The notes under the pieces are model-generated. The model was given only the letters and a program-made list of their open reading frames with translations. It had not been told where the DNA came from and ran no database searches. DNA of 64,000 nt from Vibrio sp. 10N. Its GTDB lineage: Bacteria > Pseudomonadota > Gammaproteobacteria > Enterobacterales > Vibrionaceae. This document shows, piece after piece, positions 34,073 to 42,681 of the stretch (the first letter of the stretch is position 1; each line of letters starts with the position of its first letter). The DNA lies in NCBI RefSeq assembly GCF_036245475.1, contig NZ_BTPM01000002.1:1426001-1490000 (forward strand), written 5' to 3'. A program made the translations under genes and the position numbers.

Positions 34073-35071
34073 ATGCAACGCAAAGAGATACTATTGGCGG
34101 CGCAAGATCTGCAAGTACACTTTACGGTCAAAAAACACCTTATCGCCAGCAAACGTAAGGTGGTTAAGGCCGTCAATGGCATTGATCTTGATGTTTATCG
34201 CGGCGAAACTTTAGGAATCGTGGGCGAATCGGGTTGCGGCAAATCGACACTAGCGCGTGCGCTGCTGAGATTGATCGAACCAACTCACGGTGATCTCATC
34301 TGGAAAGGTGAAGACATGCGCGCATTTGGTAAAGCCGAACTTGCTCGCCGCCGCCGTGAATTTCAAATGGTATTCCAAGATCCCTCTGCCTGTTTGAACC
34401 CAAGGCTAACCATCGCTGAGTGTATTGCCGAACCGCTGCTCACCCACGAGCCTCAGCTTAAGCGCCAAGAAGTCGAACGACGTGTCATTGCGATGATGGA
34501 CAAAGTCGGACTATTGGCAAGCCAGCGTAATCGCTATCCCCATGAGTTTTCAGGCGGTCAATGCCAGCGTGTCGGCATTGCCAGAGCGCTGATCCTCAAC
34601 CCTGACCTCGTCGTCTGTGATGAGCCAGTCAGTGCATTGGATGTCTCGGTTCAAGCACAGGTCATTAACTTACTCGATGACTTAAAAAAAGAGATGGGCC
34701 TGACCCTCGTCATGATTGCCCACGATCTGAGTGTGGTTCGACATATCAGCGATCGCGTGATGGTGATGTATCTTGGCAAACCAATGGAAGTAGGACATTA
34801 TCAGCAAGTGTTTGATGAGGCTAAACACCCCTACACCAAAGCACTCCTTTCCGCAGTGCCCATCGCCAATCCGACACTCGCCAAAGCGCGCGACATTCAA
34901 CTTTTGAGCGGAGATTTACCTTCTCCACTCAATCCGCCGAGCGGCTGCGTATTTAGGACTCGCTGCCCAGATGCAACGGAGCAATGTGGACAGCAACCAC
35001 CCACGAAAACGGGTAACCAGCATCACCATATTTTTTGTACTCACTCGACATTAGGAACGTCCCCTGTATGA
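34073..35071 (+). CDS. OppF-like peptide transporter ATPase
   Basis: A 332-residue ATPase pairing with OppD. Walker A 'GESGCGKSTLARALL', signature 'FSGGQCQRVGIARAL', Walker B 'LVVCDEPVSALD' and switch 'IAHDLSVVRH' are present, then 'GCVFRTRCPDATEQC', the C-terminal cysteine cluster. ATG 34073 follows AAGGAGATAGT. Its stop overlaps the start of the aminopeptidase gene (ATGA), so import and peptide trimming are translationally coupled. Confidence 0.92.
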   Translation: MQRKEILLAAQDLQVHFTVKKHLIASKRKVVKAVNGIDLDVYRGETLGIVGESGCGKSTLARALLRLIEPTHGDLIWKGEDMRAFGKAELARRRREFQMVFQDPSACLNPRLTIAECIAEPLLTHEPQLKRQEVERRVIAMMDKVGLLASQRNRYPHEFSGGQCQRVGIARALILNPDLVVCDEPVSALDVSVQAQVINLLDDLKKEMGLTLVMIAHDLSVVRHISDRVMVMYLGKPMEVGHYQQVFDEAKHPYTKALLSAVPIANPTLAKARDIQLLSGDLPSPLNPPSGCVFRTRCPDATEQCGQQPPTKTGNQHHHIFCTHSTLGTSPV

Positions 35072-36852
35072 AACAGAACCCAATTTGTGAGCGATTAGCT
35101 CTTCTGCGCAATGCCATGAAACAGCGTGGCTACAGCGCGTATATCGTCACCAATAATGATCCACACAACAGCGAATACTCAGCGGCTCATTGGCTAGCGC
35201 GCAGTTGGATCTCTGGCTTTACTGGCTCAGCAGGCGATGCCGTAGTCACCGCTCAAGGTGGTGGCGTATGGACAGATGGCCGTTACTATATTCAAGCCGA
35301 AGAGCAGCTCTCCGGCACCAGCTTGTCACTGTTCAAAGCAAAAGAAGTGGAAACGCCATCCATTGCCAAATGGCTGGCACAAACGCTACCGACACAGTCA
35401 GTGGTCGGTGTCGATGGCCGCTCTATCAGCTACGCGTTTTATCAGCAGCTGGAGCAAGAGCTGACCCCAAAAGGCATTCGCATTGAGCTTGCTGACATCC
35501 TAACGCCGATTTGGCAAGAGCGTCCGCTACGTCCACAAGCGCCAATCTTCAGTCATGACATCGCCTATGCCGGTGAATCGGTGGATGACAAGCTCACTCG
35601 ACTGCGCGACTACCTGCGCGACGAGGATGCCCAAGCGCTCCTAGTCTCAACTCTTGACGATGTCATGTGGAGCCTAAACATTCGTGGTGCAGACACGCCA
35701 TATTGTCCGATTTCAGAAGCTTACTTACTGATTACTGCACAAAGCTGCCATTTATTCATCGACCGATTAAAAATCAATGCCGCACTTGAAAAGCAGCTGT
35801 TAGATGCAGGTATTGTGACGCTCGACTACGGCAAAGTCTCAGACACCATCAACTTGCTACCAAGCAAAACCAAACTTCATTTTAGCTCAACCAATACTGA
35901 CAGCCTGCTCGCTAGCTCGATTAATCTGACCATTTCATTAGTCGATACACCATGTGTCGTCACCAAAATGAAGGCTCAGAAGAACCCAACCGAACTGGCT
36001 TCCATGGAACAAACCCTGATCCAAGATGGTGTCGCCATGGTGCGCTTTATGCACTGGCTAGAGCAGCAAGTTCCAAGTGGTCAAGTGACAGAACTCGCAG
36101 CAGAGCAGCAGCTACAAGGCTACCGCAAACAACTTGATGGTTATCTTTCTGACAGTTTTAGGACCATTGCTGGCTTTGCAGAACATGGCGCCAAAATGCA
36201 CTATGCTGCCAACGAGCAAAGCAATGCGACCGTCGATGAAAGCAATCTGTTTTTGGTCGACTCTGGCGGCCAATATCCGGGTGGCACCACAGATATTACC
36301 CGTACTTTCCATTACGGCCAGCCAACTGAGCAGCAGCGTGTCGATTACACCTTGGTACTCAAAGCAGTCATTCGCCTAACGACCGCGCAGTTCTTAAAAG
36401 GCACCACAGGAGCGAACCTCGATATTCTCGCGCGAGGCGTACTCTGGCAGCATGGCATTGACTATAAATGTGGCACTGGTCATGGTGTGGGCGTCTGCTT
36501 GAACGTGCACGAAGGACCGCAAAACTTCTCTCAAAACATCAAAGAAGTGGCGCTAGAGCTTGGTATGGTGATCACCAACGAACCTGGTGTCTATCGTGAG
36601 GGCGAATACGGCATTCGCATTGAAAACATCATGAAGGTAGTGCCGCGCACCTCGAATGAGTTTGGTGAGTTCTATGGGTTTGAAACCATCACCATTGCGC
36701 CAATTGCAACCAATCTTTTAAACCTAGAAATGCTCGAGTCCGTAGAGCGAACTTGGCTCAATAACTATCATCAGCAAGTGTTCGAATTGCTATCGCCTTA
36801 TCTTGCTGGCGATACGCTTGATTGGCTCAAGGACGCGACGCTTCCGGTTTAA
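35068..36852 (+). CDS. Xaa-Pro aminopeptidase (aminopeptidase P, M24)
   Basis: A 594-residue cytoplasmic metallopeptidase that removes the residue before proline. It has two creatinase-like N-terminal domains and the M24 pita-bread domain. Metal ligands are visible: two Asp in 'LVDSGGQYPGGTTDITRTF' (about 397-415), His in 'GTGHGVG' (about 471), and Glu in 'TNEPGVYREGEYG' and 'IRIEN'. This three-domain, roughly 600-residue form resembles the eukaryotic XPNPEP1 type rather than short PepP. It is the last opp-operon gene, and its specificity fits the Gly-Pro-Hyp peptides of collagen. A terminator at 36928-36949 follows. Confidence 0.92.
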   Translation: MKQNPICERLALLRNAMKQRGYSAYIVTNNDPHNSEYSAAHWLARSWISGFTGSAGDAVVTAQGGGVWTDGRYYIQAEEQLSGTSLSLFKAKEVETPSIAKWLAQTLPTQSVVGVDGRSISYAFYQQLEQELTPKGIRIELADILTPIWQERPLRPQAPIFSHDIAYAGESVDDKLTRLRDYLRDEDAQALLVSTLDDVMWSLNIRGADTPYCPISEAYLLITAQSCHLFIDRLKINAALEKQLLDAGIVTLDYGKVSDTINLLPSKTKLHFSSTNTDSLLASSINLTISLVDTPCVVTKMKAQKNPTELASMEQTLIQDGVAMVRFMHWLEQQVPSGQVTELAAEQQLQGYRKQLDGYLSDSFRTIAGFAEHGAKMHYAANEQSNATVDESNLFLVDSGGQYPGGTTDITRTFHYGQPTEQQRVDYTLVLKAVIRLTTAQFLKGTTGANLDILARGVLWQHGIDYKCGTGHGVGVCLNVHEGPQNFSQNIKEVALELGMVITNEPGVYREGEYGIRIENIMKVVPRTSNEFGEFYGFETITIAPIATNLLNLEMLESVERTWLNNYHQQVFELLSPYLAGDTLDWLKDATLPV

Positions 36853-36927
36853 TCAATTCCTCTCCCGTGTTCCTTTCACGTGTTAGCCAGATGAAAGCAA
36901 GCTCTGATGGCTAGTGAAGAAAGGTTT

Positions 36928-36949
36928 GCCAGCGCAAGCTGGCTTTTTT
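36928..36949 (+). terminator. Terminator of the opp-pepP operon
   Basis: GCCAGC, a GCAA loop and GCTGGC are followed by TTTTTT. Confidence 0.85.
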
Positions 36950-37082
36950 GGTTTTGTTATGTGGAATTTTATCGAGGGTTGGAATTTAGGATAATTTCGC
37001 GGTGTATGTGCAGAGTTGTATTGACGGGGCGTGAAACACAGAAGTGCCCCATTTCGCGCTTCCTCCCCCCCAAAAAAATCAC

Positions 37083-37203
37083 TGTCATCCCCTTGAAAAA
37101 GGGGATCTCATGCGGCGCGTCGCGAAGCTGAATTACGTGACTTAGTCGAATATTTTCAGTCAATTACACGCGGTAAGAGATCCTCACTTTCGTGAGGATG
37201 ACG
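37083..37203. repeat. Dispersed 121-bp repeat with hairpin ends, copy 2
   Basis: This is the second copy of the element at 1446-1566, in the same orientation and of the same length. The left hairpin is TCATCCCC/GGGGAT and the right GATCCTCAC/GTGAGGATGACG. The core CGTGACTTAGTCGAATATTT is identical. It lies between the converging aminopeptidase and collagenase genes, in the 36853-37343 gap, which otherwise holds only the two terminators. Confidence 0.75.
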
Positions 37204-37298
37204 GCTACGTGGGGCATGTTAAAAACGAGCGGACGTAGACTATTTATGTCCAAAAGTGAGCTGCAAACACAGATTGCCAGCGCTCTGTCACGATAAAA

Positions 37299-37324
37299 AA
37301 TCCCAGCCACACCTTGGCTGGGAT
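37299..37324 (-). terminator. Terminator of the collagenase gene
   Basis: On the minus strand ATCCCAGCC, a short loop and GGCTGGGAT are followed by TTTTTA, 20 bp beyond the stop codon. Confidence 0.85.
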
Positions 37325-37343
37325 CCATCCATTCACACATCAA

Positions 37344-39518
37344 CTAACGTCGACATTCAGTCGTATCAAGCTCAACAATCAACGACGCACCACTGTACTC
37401 ACCCGATACCTGAATATAGCCCCAATAGTTATCCTGTTTATCCAGCACAATACACTCGCCATTACCAAGCTGAGCAGAGACCACGTCCGAGGCAGAGCCC
37501 GTTGGCCAGCCTTCGTTGCTGTAACGAAGTGTTAAATCACCACTGCCGTGTGCAGTAGAAATCGCAATACTGCTGCTGGCATTGACCGCTTCCACACTGA
37601 GCCATAAAGGGACACTTGAAGAGAGGCAAATCGCCTCACCTGCCGTTACGCGGCCGCTTCCTGTAGCGTTATTACTCGTACACACATCAGGCACTGGGAT
37701 GCCGCCCACTAGTTGCTGTGTCCACTGCTCAAACTCGCTTTGATATTGCACCGCCCACTGATTGACGTGACCTTTGTAAGCAGCCCAATCACCGCGTCTG
37801 GTTTCCACCAGCATATGCGCTAAGTCTTCTTTATGGTGCTCAAACATAAACCTTACCGCCAAGTAGCCCCAACGATAGATTCGGTCGACATCGAAGCCGT
37901 CGTAGGTGGTTTCAAATATCTCTTGTAAGGTGAACGCGCTGCCATCAGCAATGGTGTCCAGTGCAGCTTGGTTATCGTTTTGTTTTGAGATGTACTCTGC
38001 CACCCCTTCACTCCACCACACCACTTTTTCCGTCGGTGTCGAGAAGTTGCCATATAAATCAAAACGGCCATCTAGGTAGTGCACATACTCATGCTCTAGG
38101 TTCCAGATAAAATGATCTGGGTTGGCGTAGCTCGCCTCATAGGCAATAAAGTTGGGCACATTGCCCGGCACCGACGGATCACCTTCTAGATACATTCCAC
38201 CGTTGTTTGTATCGATACCAAAGATGGGGCCAGCGTACTTGCGGTAATCATCACTGGAGTTGAAGATATTGACTTGAAGCTGAGTGTTGTAATCGTCCGC
38301 GACAGGCTCATTACCGGTTTCTAGCTCAAAGTGAAAATGCGTTTCTTCAAAGCCCATCTTGTCACATGCAGCTTGCTGCTGAGTAAGGGTCAGATCTTGA
38401 GAGAGAATACGAATTGTATCGCTACAGGTGTAATTTTGACTCAATACCAGGCTTTTAAGCTCAGTTTCAAAGCCGCAGATGCCATACTCGGCACAATCTG
38501 CGTAGTAGCTGGCAACATCCGCCGCGGCAAGCCACACTGCGTCTCCGCTGCCATACATGGTGTATTGGTCAAATAAGGCGGTGAGCTCTGATGTCACTAC
38601 CGGAGCGATGGCAGTATTGGTGTACTGCGTCATACGCGCCAATTCACGGCCGGCATTGACAGCCATAAATTCAGAGGAAGAGTTGAGCTTAGAGCTATCT
38701 TTTGCAAACGCGGCCAGATCGCGCACTAAAGATTCTCGCCCAGCAATAGCGGTTTTAAAGGCACTGCTCCACTGACCACGATACAGAATAGTGAAAATAC
38801 CATTAACCGCATCACGCATATTCCAGTGCTGAGCATAATCATCATTCCAGCGAGTTAACCACTGCTCGATAACGTCTAAATATTCATGTTGTAAGCTAGC
38901 ACTGTCCATAGTGGTGATCACTTCTGCCAACACTTTTCCGTGTGCATCATTGCTGGCATAGAAATGCGTGTTGGCCACAAAGGTATCGACCGCTTCTTTA
39001 ACCGCTGTCGTCACCCAAGAAGTGAAACTGACGCCATCGTTATAAAACTCAGCGTAGTAGCCTGCACGCAAATACAGAAACAACGCTTCCAACTCATCGC
39101 TGCCGGTTCCAGAATAGGTTTTAGCCAGCTCGGTGGCATGTTTGGCGACGTAGTACATGTTGTTGGAGCTAAAGGCGTCGATTTGAGTTTGGCTGTCAGC
39201 GGAGAACAAGTCATTCACGCACTCCGCACCTTGAGTTTTCAGCTCATTGATAAGAGATTGGCTGTTCGATGTCGCGAAAGCAGACACATCGCACTCAACC
39301 ACAGCTTGGACACTAAAGGTCATCACTCGTGGCTGAGGATTGATGGTGGTTGCCCGCTCTTGAGACGGGCCGGTATCGAGATTGTCATCATGGTCATCAC
39401 TTTCATGAGAGTGATGGTGGTCGGCATCAATGACTTGAGGTACTGGCGCTGTATCCGCCAGCGCAGAGAAACTAACCAAGGACGCTGCCAAGGCCAGAGA
39501 AAGTTTGTTCAATTCCAT
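37344..39518 (-). CDS. Secreted microbial collagenase (M9 peptidase)
   Basis: A 724-residue zinc protease that cuts native collagen outside the cell. A signal peptide (to about 'FSALA', 21) is followed by a His/Asp-rich segment (about 32-48), an activator-like helical domain, then the gluzincin active site: H476-E477-x-x-H480 in 'LEHEYVHYLDGRFDLYG' and the third ligand E504 in 'WWSEGVAEYI'. The last ~110 residues look like a PPC-type beta domain. The length fits Vibrio M9A enzymes. An operator matching the hydroxyproline regulon lies about 210 bp upstream, tying the protease to the pathway that consumes its product. It is monocistronic with its own terminator. Confidence 0.93.
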   Translation of the reverse strand: MELNKLSLALAASLVSFSALADTAPVPQVIDADHHHSHESDDHDDNLDTGPSQERATTINPQPRVMTFSVQAVVECDVSAFATSNSQSLINELKTQGAECVNDLFSADSQTQIDAFSSNNMYYVAKHATELAKTYSGTGSDELEALFLYLRAGYYAEFYNDGVSFTSWVTTAVKEAVDTFVANTHFYASNDAHGKVLAEVITTMDSASLQHEYLDVIEQWLTRWNDDYAQHWNMRDAVNGIFTILYRGQWSSAFKTAIAGRESLVRDLAAFAKDSSKLNSSSEFMAVNAGRELARMTQYTNTAIAPVVTSELTALFDQYTMYGSGDAVWLAAADVASYYADCAEYGICGFETELKSLVLSQNYTCSDTIRILSQDLTLTQQQAACDKMGFEETHFHFELETGNEPVADDYNTQLQVNIFNSSDDYRKYAGPIFGIDTNNGGMYLEGDPSVPGNVPNFIAYEASYANPDHFIWNLEHEYVHYLDGRFDLYGNFSTPTEKVVWWSEGVAEYISKQNDNQAALDTIADGSAFTLQEIFETTYDGFDVDRIYRWGYLAVRFMFEHHKEDLAHMLVETRRGDWAAYKGHVNQWAVQYQSEFEQWTQQLVGGIPVPDVCTSNNATGSGRVTAGEAICLSSSVPLWLSVEAVNASSSIAISTAHGSGDLTLRYSNEGWPTGSASDVVSAQLGNGECIVLDKQDNYWGYIQVSGEYSGASLIVELDTTECRR

Positions 39519-39730
39519 TTACTTTTGTCTCTTTGGTCTAATTGTGTAAGCAAGCTTCGATTTGCTATTGTTGCCAATAGCAAATTCTGCAAATAACAGT
39601 CGCTTCAAAGTGCGCATTAAACCGCACTGAAACACTCACCAAACTAGACACCAACCATAGAACCAGAAACATTTTCTTAACATCCTGCCAATTTAGTTTC
39701 AGATCTTGGGACTGGTAGAGTCAAAATATG

Positions 39731-39745
39731 ATTTTATAAAATATA
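39731..39745 (-). promoter_or_regulatory. Hyp/collagen regulon operator, site 6 (collagenase)
   Basis: ATTTTATAAAATATA on the plus strand matches the shared 15-mer at 14 of 15 positions. It lies in the 39519-39782 gap upstream of the collagenase. It is further from the start than the other sites, so a long leader would be needed. Confidence 0.5.
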
Positions 39746-39782
39746 CATTCTTCTATTTGTGAATTTAGGCTAGCAATCACAG

Positions 39783-40259
39783 TCAGTTAGCGCGCCGCGT
39801 ACATTGGGTTTGCTCGCCATCAACTTCTTTAAGCGTCATCGTGGTGGCCGATAGCTCAAGCACTTCCGTGGCCAACTGCTGATACTCTCGTAGCGCTTCT
39901 GCCAAAGGCTCAGATAACTCATTGCCATTTGAGTTTGCCGTGGCCATACTCAGCACCTCAAAACGCTCCGTCAATGTTGTCCCTTCTAATTGCCAACTGC
40001 CTCCTGTGACGAGCTCAACCTTAACCGCACCTTTGCTTGTCGTCACAGGATAATTTAAGAACACCCGACCACTAAACTCGCCATTCTCCCCATACGCGAC
40101 ATGCACCTTGGATTTGATATCCGTTAGCTTATATTCACACTGCCATGCTCCGGCGATATTCTGTGGCGTAATAGCAAGCGCTTGCTCCGCTTTGCTTTCT
40201 GGCTGACTACAAGCCGCCAACGCCAACGCGGTGATTCCCGCGACTATGACTCTTTTCAT
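39783..40259 (-). CDS. Lipoprotein of unknown function
   Basis: A 157-residue precursor starting 'MKRVIVAGITALALAACSQ', a lipobox with C17 as the lipidated residue. The mature part has 'GAWQCEYKLTDIKSKVHVAY', a small beta-rich domain with 'LEGTTLTERFEV', and ends with a Cys-containing tail. I do not recognise the family. ATG 40259 follows AAGGATGCAAA. It is downstream of qnr on the same strand with a gap of about 80 bp, and may share its transcript. Confidence 0.75.
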   Translation of the reverse strand: MKRVIVAGITALALAACSQPESKAEQALAITPQNIAGAWQCEYKLTDIKSKVHVAYGENGEFSGRVFLNYPVTTSKGAVKVELVTGGSWQLEGTTLTERFEVLSMATANSNGNELSEPLAEALREYQQLATEVLELSATTMTLKEVDGEQTQCTRRAN

Positions 40260-40338
40260 TTTGCATCCTTGTACTGGACTGATTGTCACTATAATTGTAG
40301 TTAATCCATTGTTTATTGGGTGATTTGCTTAAAGGCTT

Positions 40339-41010
40339 TTAGGCTGGCATCACAATTAACCCGAGCGGCTCAAGTAACTGCGCTTGCTGCCAATCACAGA
40401 TCTTTACACCGGTTAAGTCGATGCGTCTTGGGTCAAGGCCTTCTAAATCCACATGACACAGATCCGCTCCTTGTAATCGACACTGATCCCAGCAATCCGC
40501 AGAGAACACGCCTCGACTTAAGTCCGAACCCTGTAGTGAGGCTCCTTGCAAGTTCGCCCCAATCCAACGATTTTCAAACAAATCACATTTCTCGATGATT
40601 TGACGCTCAAAATTGGCGTAAGACAAGTTACAACCGGTAATAAACACCGAACAAAAGTACATGGTGTGGCTGACTTGGTTAGCAAATCGCGCCCTCGAAA
40701 AATTGGCACCTTTAAGATCGCACTCTCTAAACTCAGCGCCGAAGCAATCCGCCCCTTCGAAATTACTCATCGCCATCTGACAGTGCTTGAAACTGGCATC
40801 CTTGAGATTGGCATACTCAAACTGACAGCCCTCAAGATCGCTACGATCAATGAACTTACAATGCTCGAAGCTCGCATCAGAGAGATCAGTACGAGAAAAG
40901 TCACACTGGTAAAACTGACAGTTCGAAAATGAGGCCTGAGCCAGATCTTGCTGCGAGAAGTCGTGTTGATGAAAGGTCTTGTCTTGGTAGTGCGAATTAC
41001 TTTGATGCAT
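40339..41010 (-). CDS. qnr: Qnr-type pentapeptide repeat protein (chromosomal Vibrio Qnr)
   Basis: A 223-residue right-handed beta-helix protein made of A(D/N)LxX-type pentapeptides. Diagnostic Qnr stretches are present: 'FYQCDFSRTDLSDASFEHC', 'FGAEFRECDLKGANFSRARF', 'NQVSHTMYFCSVFITGCNL', 'GSDLSRG' and the C-terminal 'LDPRRIDLTGVKICDWQQ' and 'LLEPLG'. Qnr proteins bind DNA gyrase and topoisomerase IV and lower quinolone susceptibility. Vibrio chromosomes are a known natural reservoir. The resemblance to QnrA and the QnrV-type proteins is clear, but I cannot assign an allele. It is divergent from an efflux gene 424 bp away. I found no LexA box upstream. Confidence 0.92.
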   Translation of the reverse strand: MHQSNSHYQDKTFHQHDFSQQDLAQASFSNCQFYQCDFSRTDLSDASFEHCKFIDRSDLEGCQFEYANLKDASFKHCQMAMSNFEGADCFGAEFRECDLKGANFSRARFANQVSHTMYFCSVFITGCNLSYANFERQIIEKCDLFENRWIGANLQGASLQGSDLSRGVFSADCWDQCRLQGADLCHVDLEGLDPRRIDLTGVKICDWQQAQLLEPLGLIVMPA

Positions 41011-41434
41011 AGTCTCTCGATATATGTGCTGCTGGCCCCAAAAGGCGCCGTGTTCCTCACGATTGGTTTATGGAGCATAACACTGCGGGCACGCTGAAAC
41101 TAATAATAAATATCTATTAAAAACAACAATTTAAATAGAGCCAAAATAGCCAATTTAAGGGGGCATAGCGACGTTTTAAGCAGGTTAAAACTCGACAAGC
41201 GTACGCTCATACCAAAAAAATAATTTTCAACGCGAGAAGGCGTGATTTGAATGCCGTCAAGATGCGGGTTGACTTCGAAGTCAATAGCGATAGAATTGGT
41301 TGACTTAGTCAACTACATTATTCATATCAAACTTCGGCTCTGCCTGTCTACATATCATTGGGCACCTGTCGTACCTAAGTTGACATTCTCATGTTGCCGC
41401 ACTTCGGCACATTATCAACTTGAAGGATTTAAGC
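41011..41434. other. Intergenic region between qnr and the efflux gene
   Basis: This 424-bp gap holds no convincing gene. The left half is AT-rich. The right half carries two nested palindromes, listed separately, that look like repressor operators for one or both divergent genes. Confidence 0.5.
41269..41313. promoter_or_regulatory. Two operator-like palindromes upstream of the efflux gene
   Basis: TTGACTTCGAAGTCAA (41269-41284) is a perfect 16-bp palindrome. GTTGACTTAGTCAAC (41299-41313) is a perfect 15-bp one that fits the GTTGA-N5-TCAAC form described for the MarR-family repressor MexR. Centres are about 30 bp apart, three helical turns. They lie 120-165 bp before the efflux start. No regulator gene is adjacent. 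Confidence 0.5.
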
Positions 41435-42640
41435 TTGAAACAACTGCAACCTGTCCTGGGGTCAAAAGGCACCCTATTGTTCCTCGTCATTATCAGCGCC
41501 TTTCCACCTTTGACAATCGATCTCTACTTACCTGCGCTGCCGACCATGGTTAATGTATTTAATACCACTGAATCTATGGTCAACCTAACGCTAAGCAGTT
41601 ACTTCATTACCTATGCCGTCGGTCTTTTGTTTTGGGGCCCACTGAGTGAAAAGTTTGGCCGCAAGCCAATTTTGCTGATTGGTATTGGCAGTTATATGCT
41701 AGCCAGTATCCTCTGCGCACAGTCTGGCAGCATTGAGCACCTTATCGCTTCGCGCGTTCTGCAAGCCTTTGCGGGAAGTGCCATCACGGTAGTATCGACT
41801 GCGATCGTGAAAGATATGTTCGAAGGTCGCGAGCGCGAGCGCATCATGGCCACCATTATGTCACTGGTGATCATCGCGCCTATGGTGGCACCCGTACTCG
41901 GAGCGTTTTTACTGCAAATTGCCTCTTGGCGCATGATGTTTGTTACGCTCGCGATTTTTGGCGCCTGTGCGTCTCTGCTGGCATTTTGCTACAAAGAGAC
42001 ATTAGAAACGCGTTACACAGGATCGCTGGTTCGCTCTTGGACTCGCCTTGGTGTGGTGATTAAAAACCCACGATTTGTCATTCTATTGTGCATTTTTTCC
42101 ATCGCGCCTATGGCCTTGATGGGCTTTCTTGCAGCCGGGTCTTACATCTACATCAACGGGTTTGGCCTGACCGAGCAGCAGTTTAGCTACTTCTTCTCAT
42201 TCAATGCCATCGTCGCCTCCTTTGGCCCAACCATATATATGAAGCTCTCACGCCACATCGCCGTACAAAACGTTATCTCTGGATGCTTTGCCATTTTGGT
42301 TACCGTCGGCGTAATGACACTCACCTTCGGTGATACCTCTCCATGGGCATTTGCGCTTCTAGCCGCACCTGCGACACTGATGGTGATCATGATGCGCGTT
42401 CCTGCGACCAACCTAATGCTTGACCAACAAGACAAAGACACCGGCTCTGCGGTCGCGTTGATTCAGTTCTTTGCTATGATTTGTGGCTCGGCAGGCATGC
42501 TGTTGGTATCGATTCGACCAGATTCCCTGATTGCCAACCTTGGCATGATTCAATTGTGTATTGGTGTGATTGGCGGCTTGATGTGGCTGATGGTGAGAAA
42601 TCGCGATTTTGTTGTCGATAAGCTTGTCAAGGCGCACTAA
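41435..42640 (+). CDS. Bcr/CflA-type MFS drug efflux transporter
   Basis: A 401-residue, 12-helix inner-membrane transporter. 'PPLTIDLYLPALPTM' in helix 1 and 'WGPLSEKFGRKPILLIG' in loop 2-3 are typical of the DHA1 Bcr/CflA group, which exports bicyclomycin, chloramphenicol, sulfonamides or small metabolites using the proton gradient. I chose a TTG start at 41435 because GAAGGA precedes it by 7 bases; another TTG lies five codons upstream without a site. Substrate cannot be told from sequence. It is divergent from qnr and has two operator-like palindromes upstream. Confidence 0.85.
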   Translation: MKQLQPVLGSKGTLLFLVIISAFPPLTIDLYLPALPTMVNVFNTTESMVNLTLSSYFITYAVGLLFWGPLSEKFGRKPILLIGIGSYMLASILCAQSGSIEHLIASRVLQAFAGSAITVVSTAIVKDMFEGRERERIMATIMSLVIIAPMVAPVLGAFLLQIASWRMMFVTLAIFGACASLLAFCYKETLETRYTGSLVRSWTRLGVVIKNPRFVILLCIFSIAPMALMGFLAAGSYIYINGFGLTEQQFSYFFSFNAIVASFGPTIYMKLSRHIAVQNVISGCFAILVTVGVMTLTFGDTSPWAFALLAAPATLMVIMMRVPATNLMLDQQDKDTGSAVALIQFFAMICGSAGMLLVSIRPDSLIANLGMIQLCIGVIGGLMWLMVRNRDFVVDKLVKAH

Positions 42641-42681
42641 CCAGTAAAGGGGCGCTCGCCCCTTTTAATAAGTTTCACCAG

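Noticed and set aside
38940..39596. 218-codon open frame on the plus strand opposite the collagenase
   Set aside because: It is antisense to a confidently identified gene, has no ribosome binding site and its translation resembles nothing; it reflects codon bias of the real gene.
41011..41110. Possible LexA box upstream of qnr, as in qnrB
   Set aside because: No CTGT-N8-ACAG sequence is visible before the qnr start.
41100..41312. 70-codon minus-strand frame in the qnr-efflux gap
   Set aside because: It covers the operator-like palindromes, has no clear ribosome binding site and a composition dominated by AT-rich sequence.
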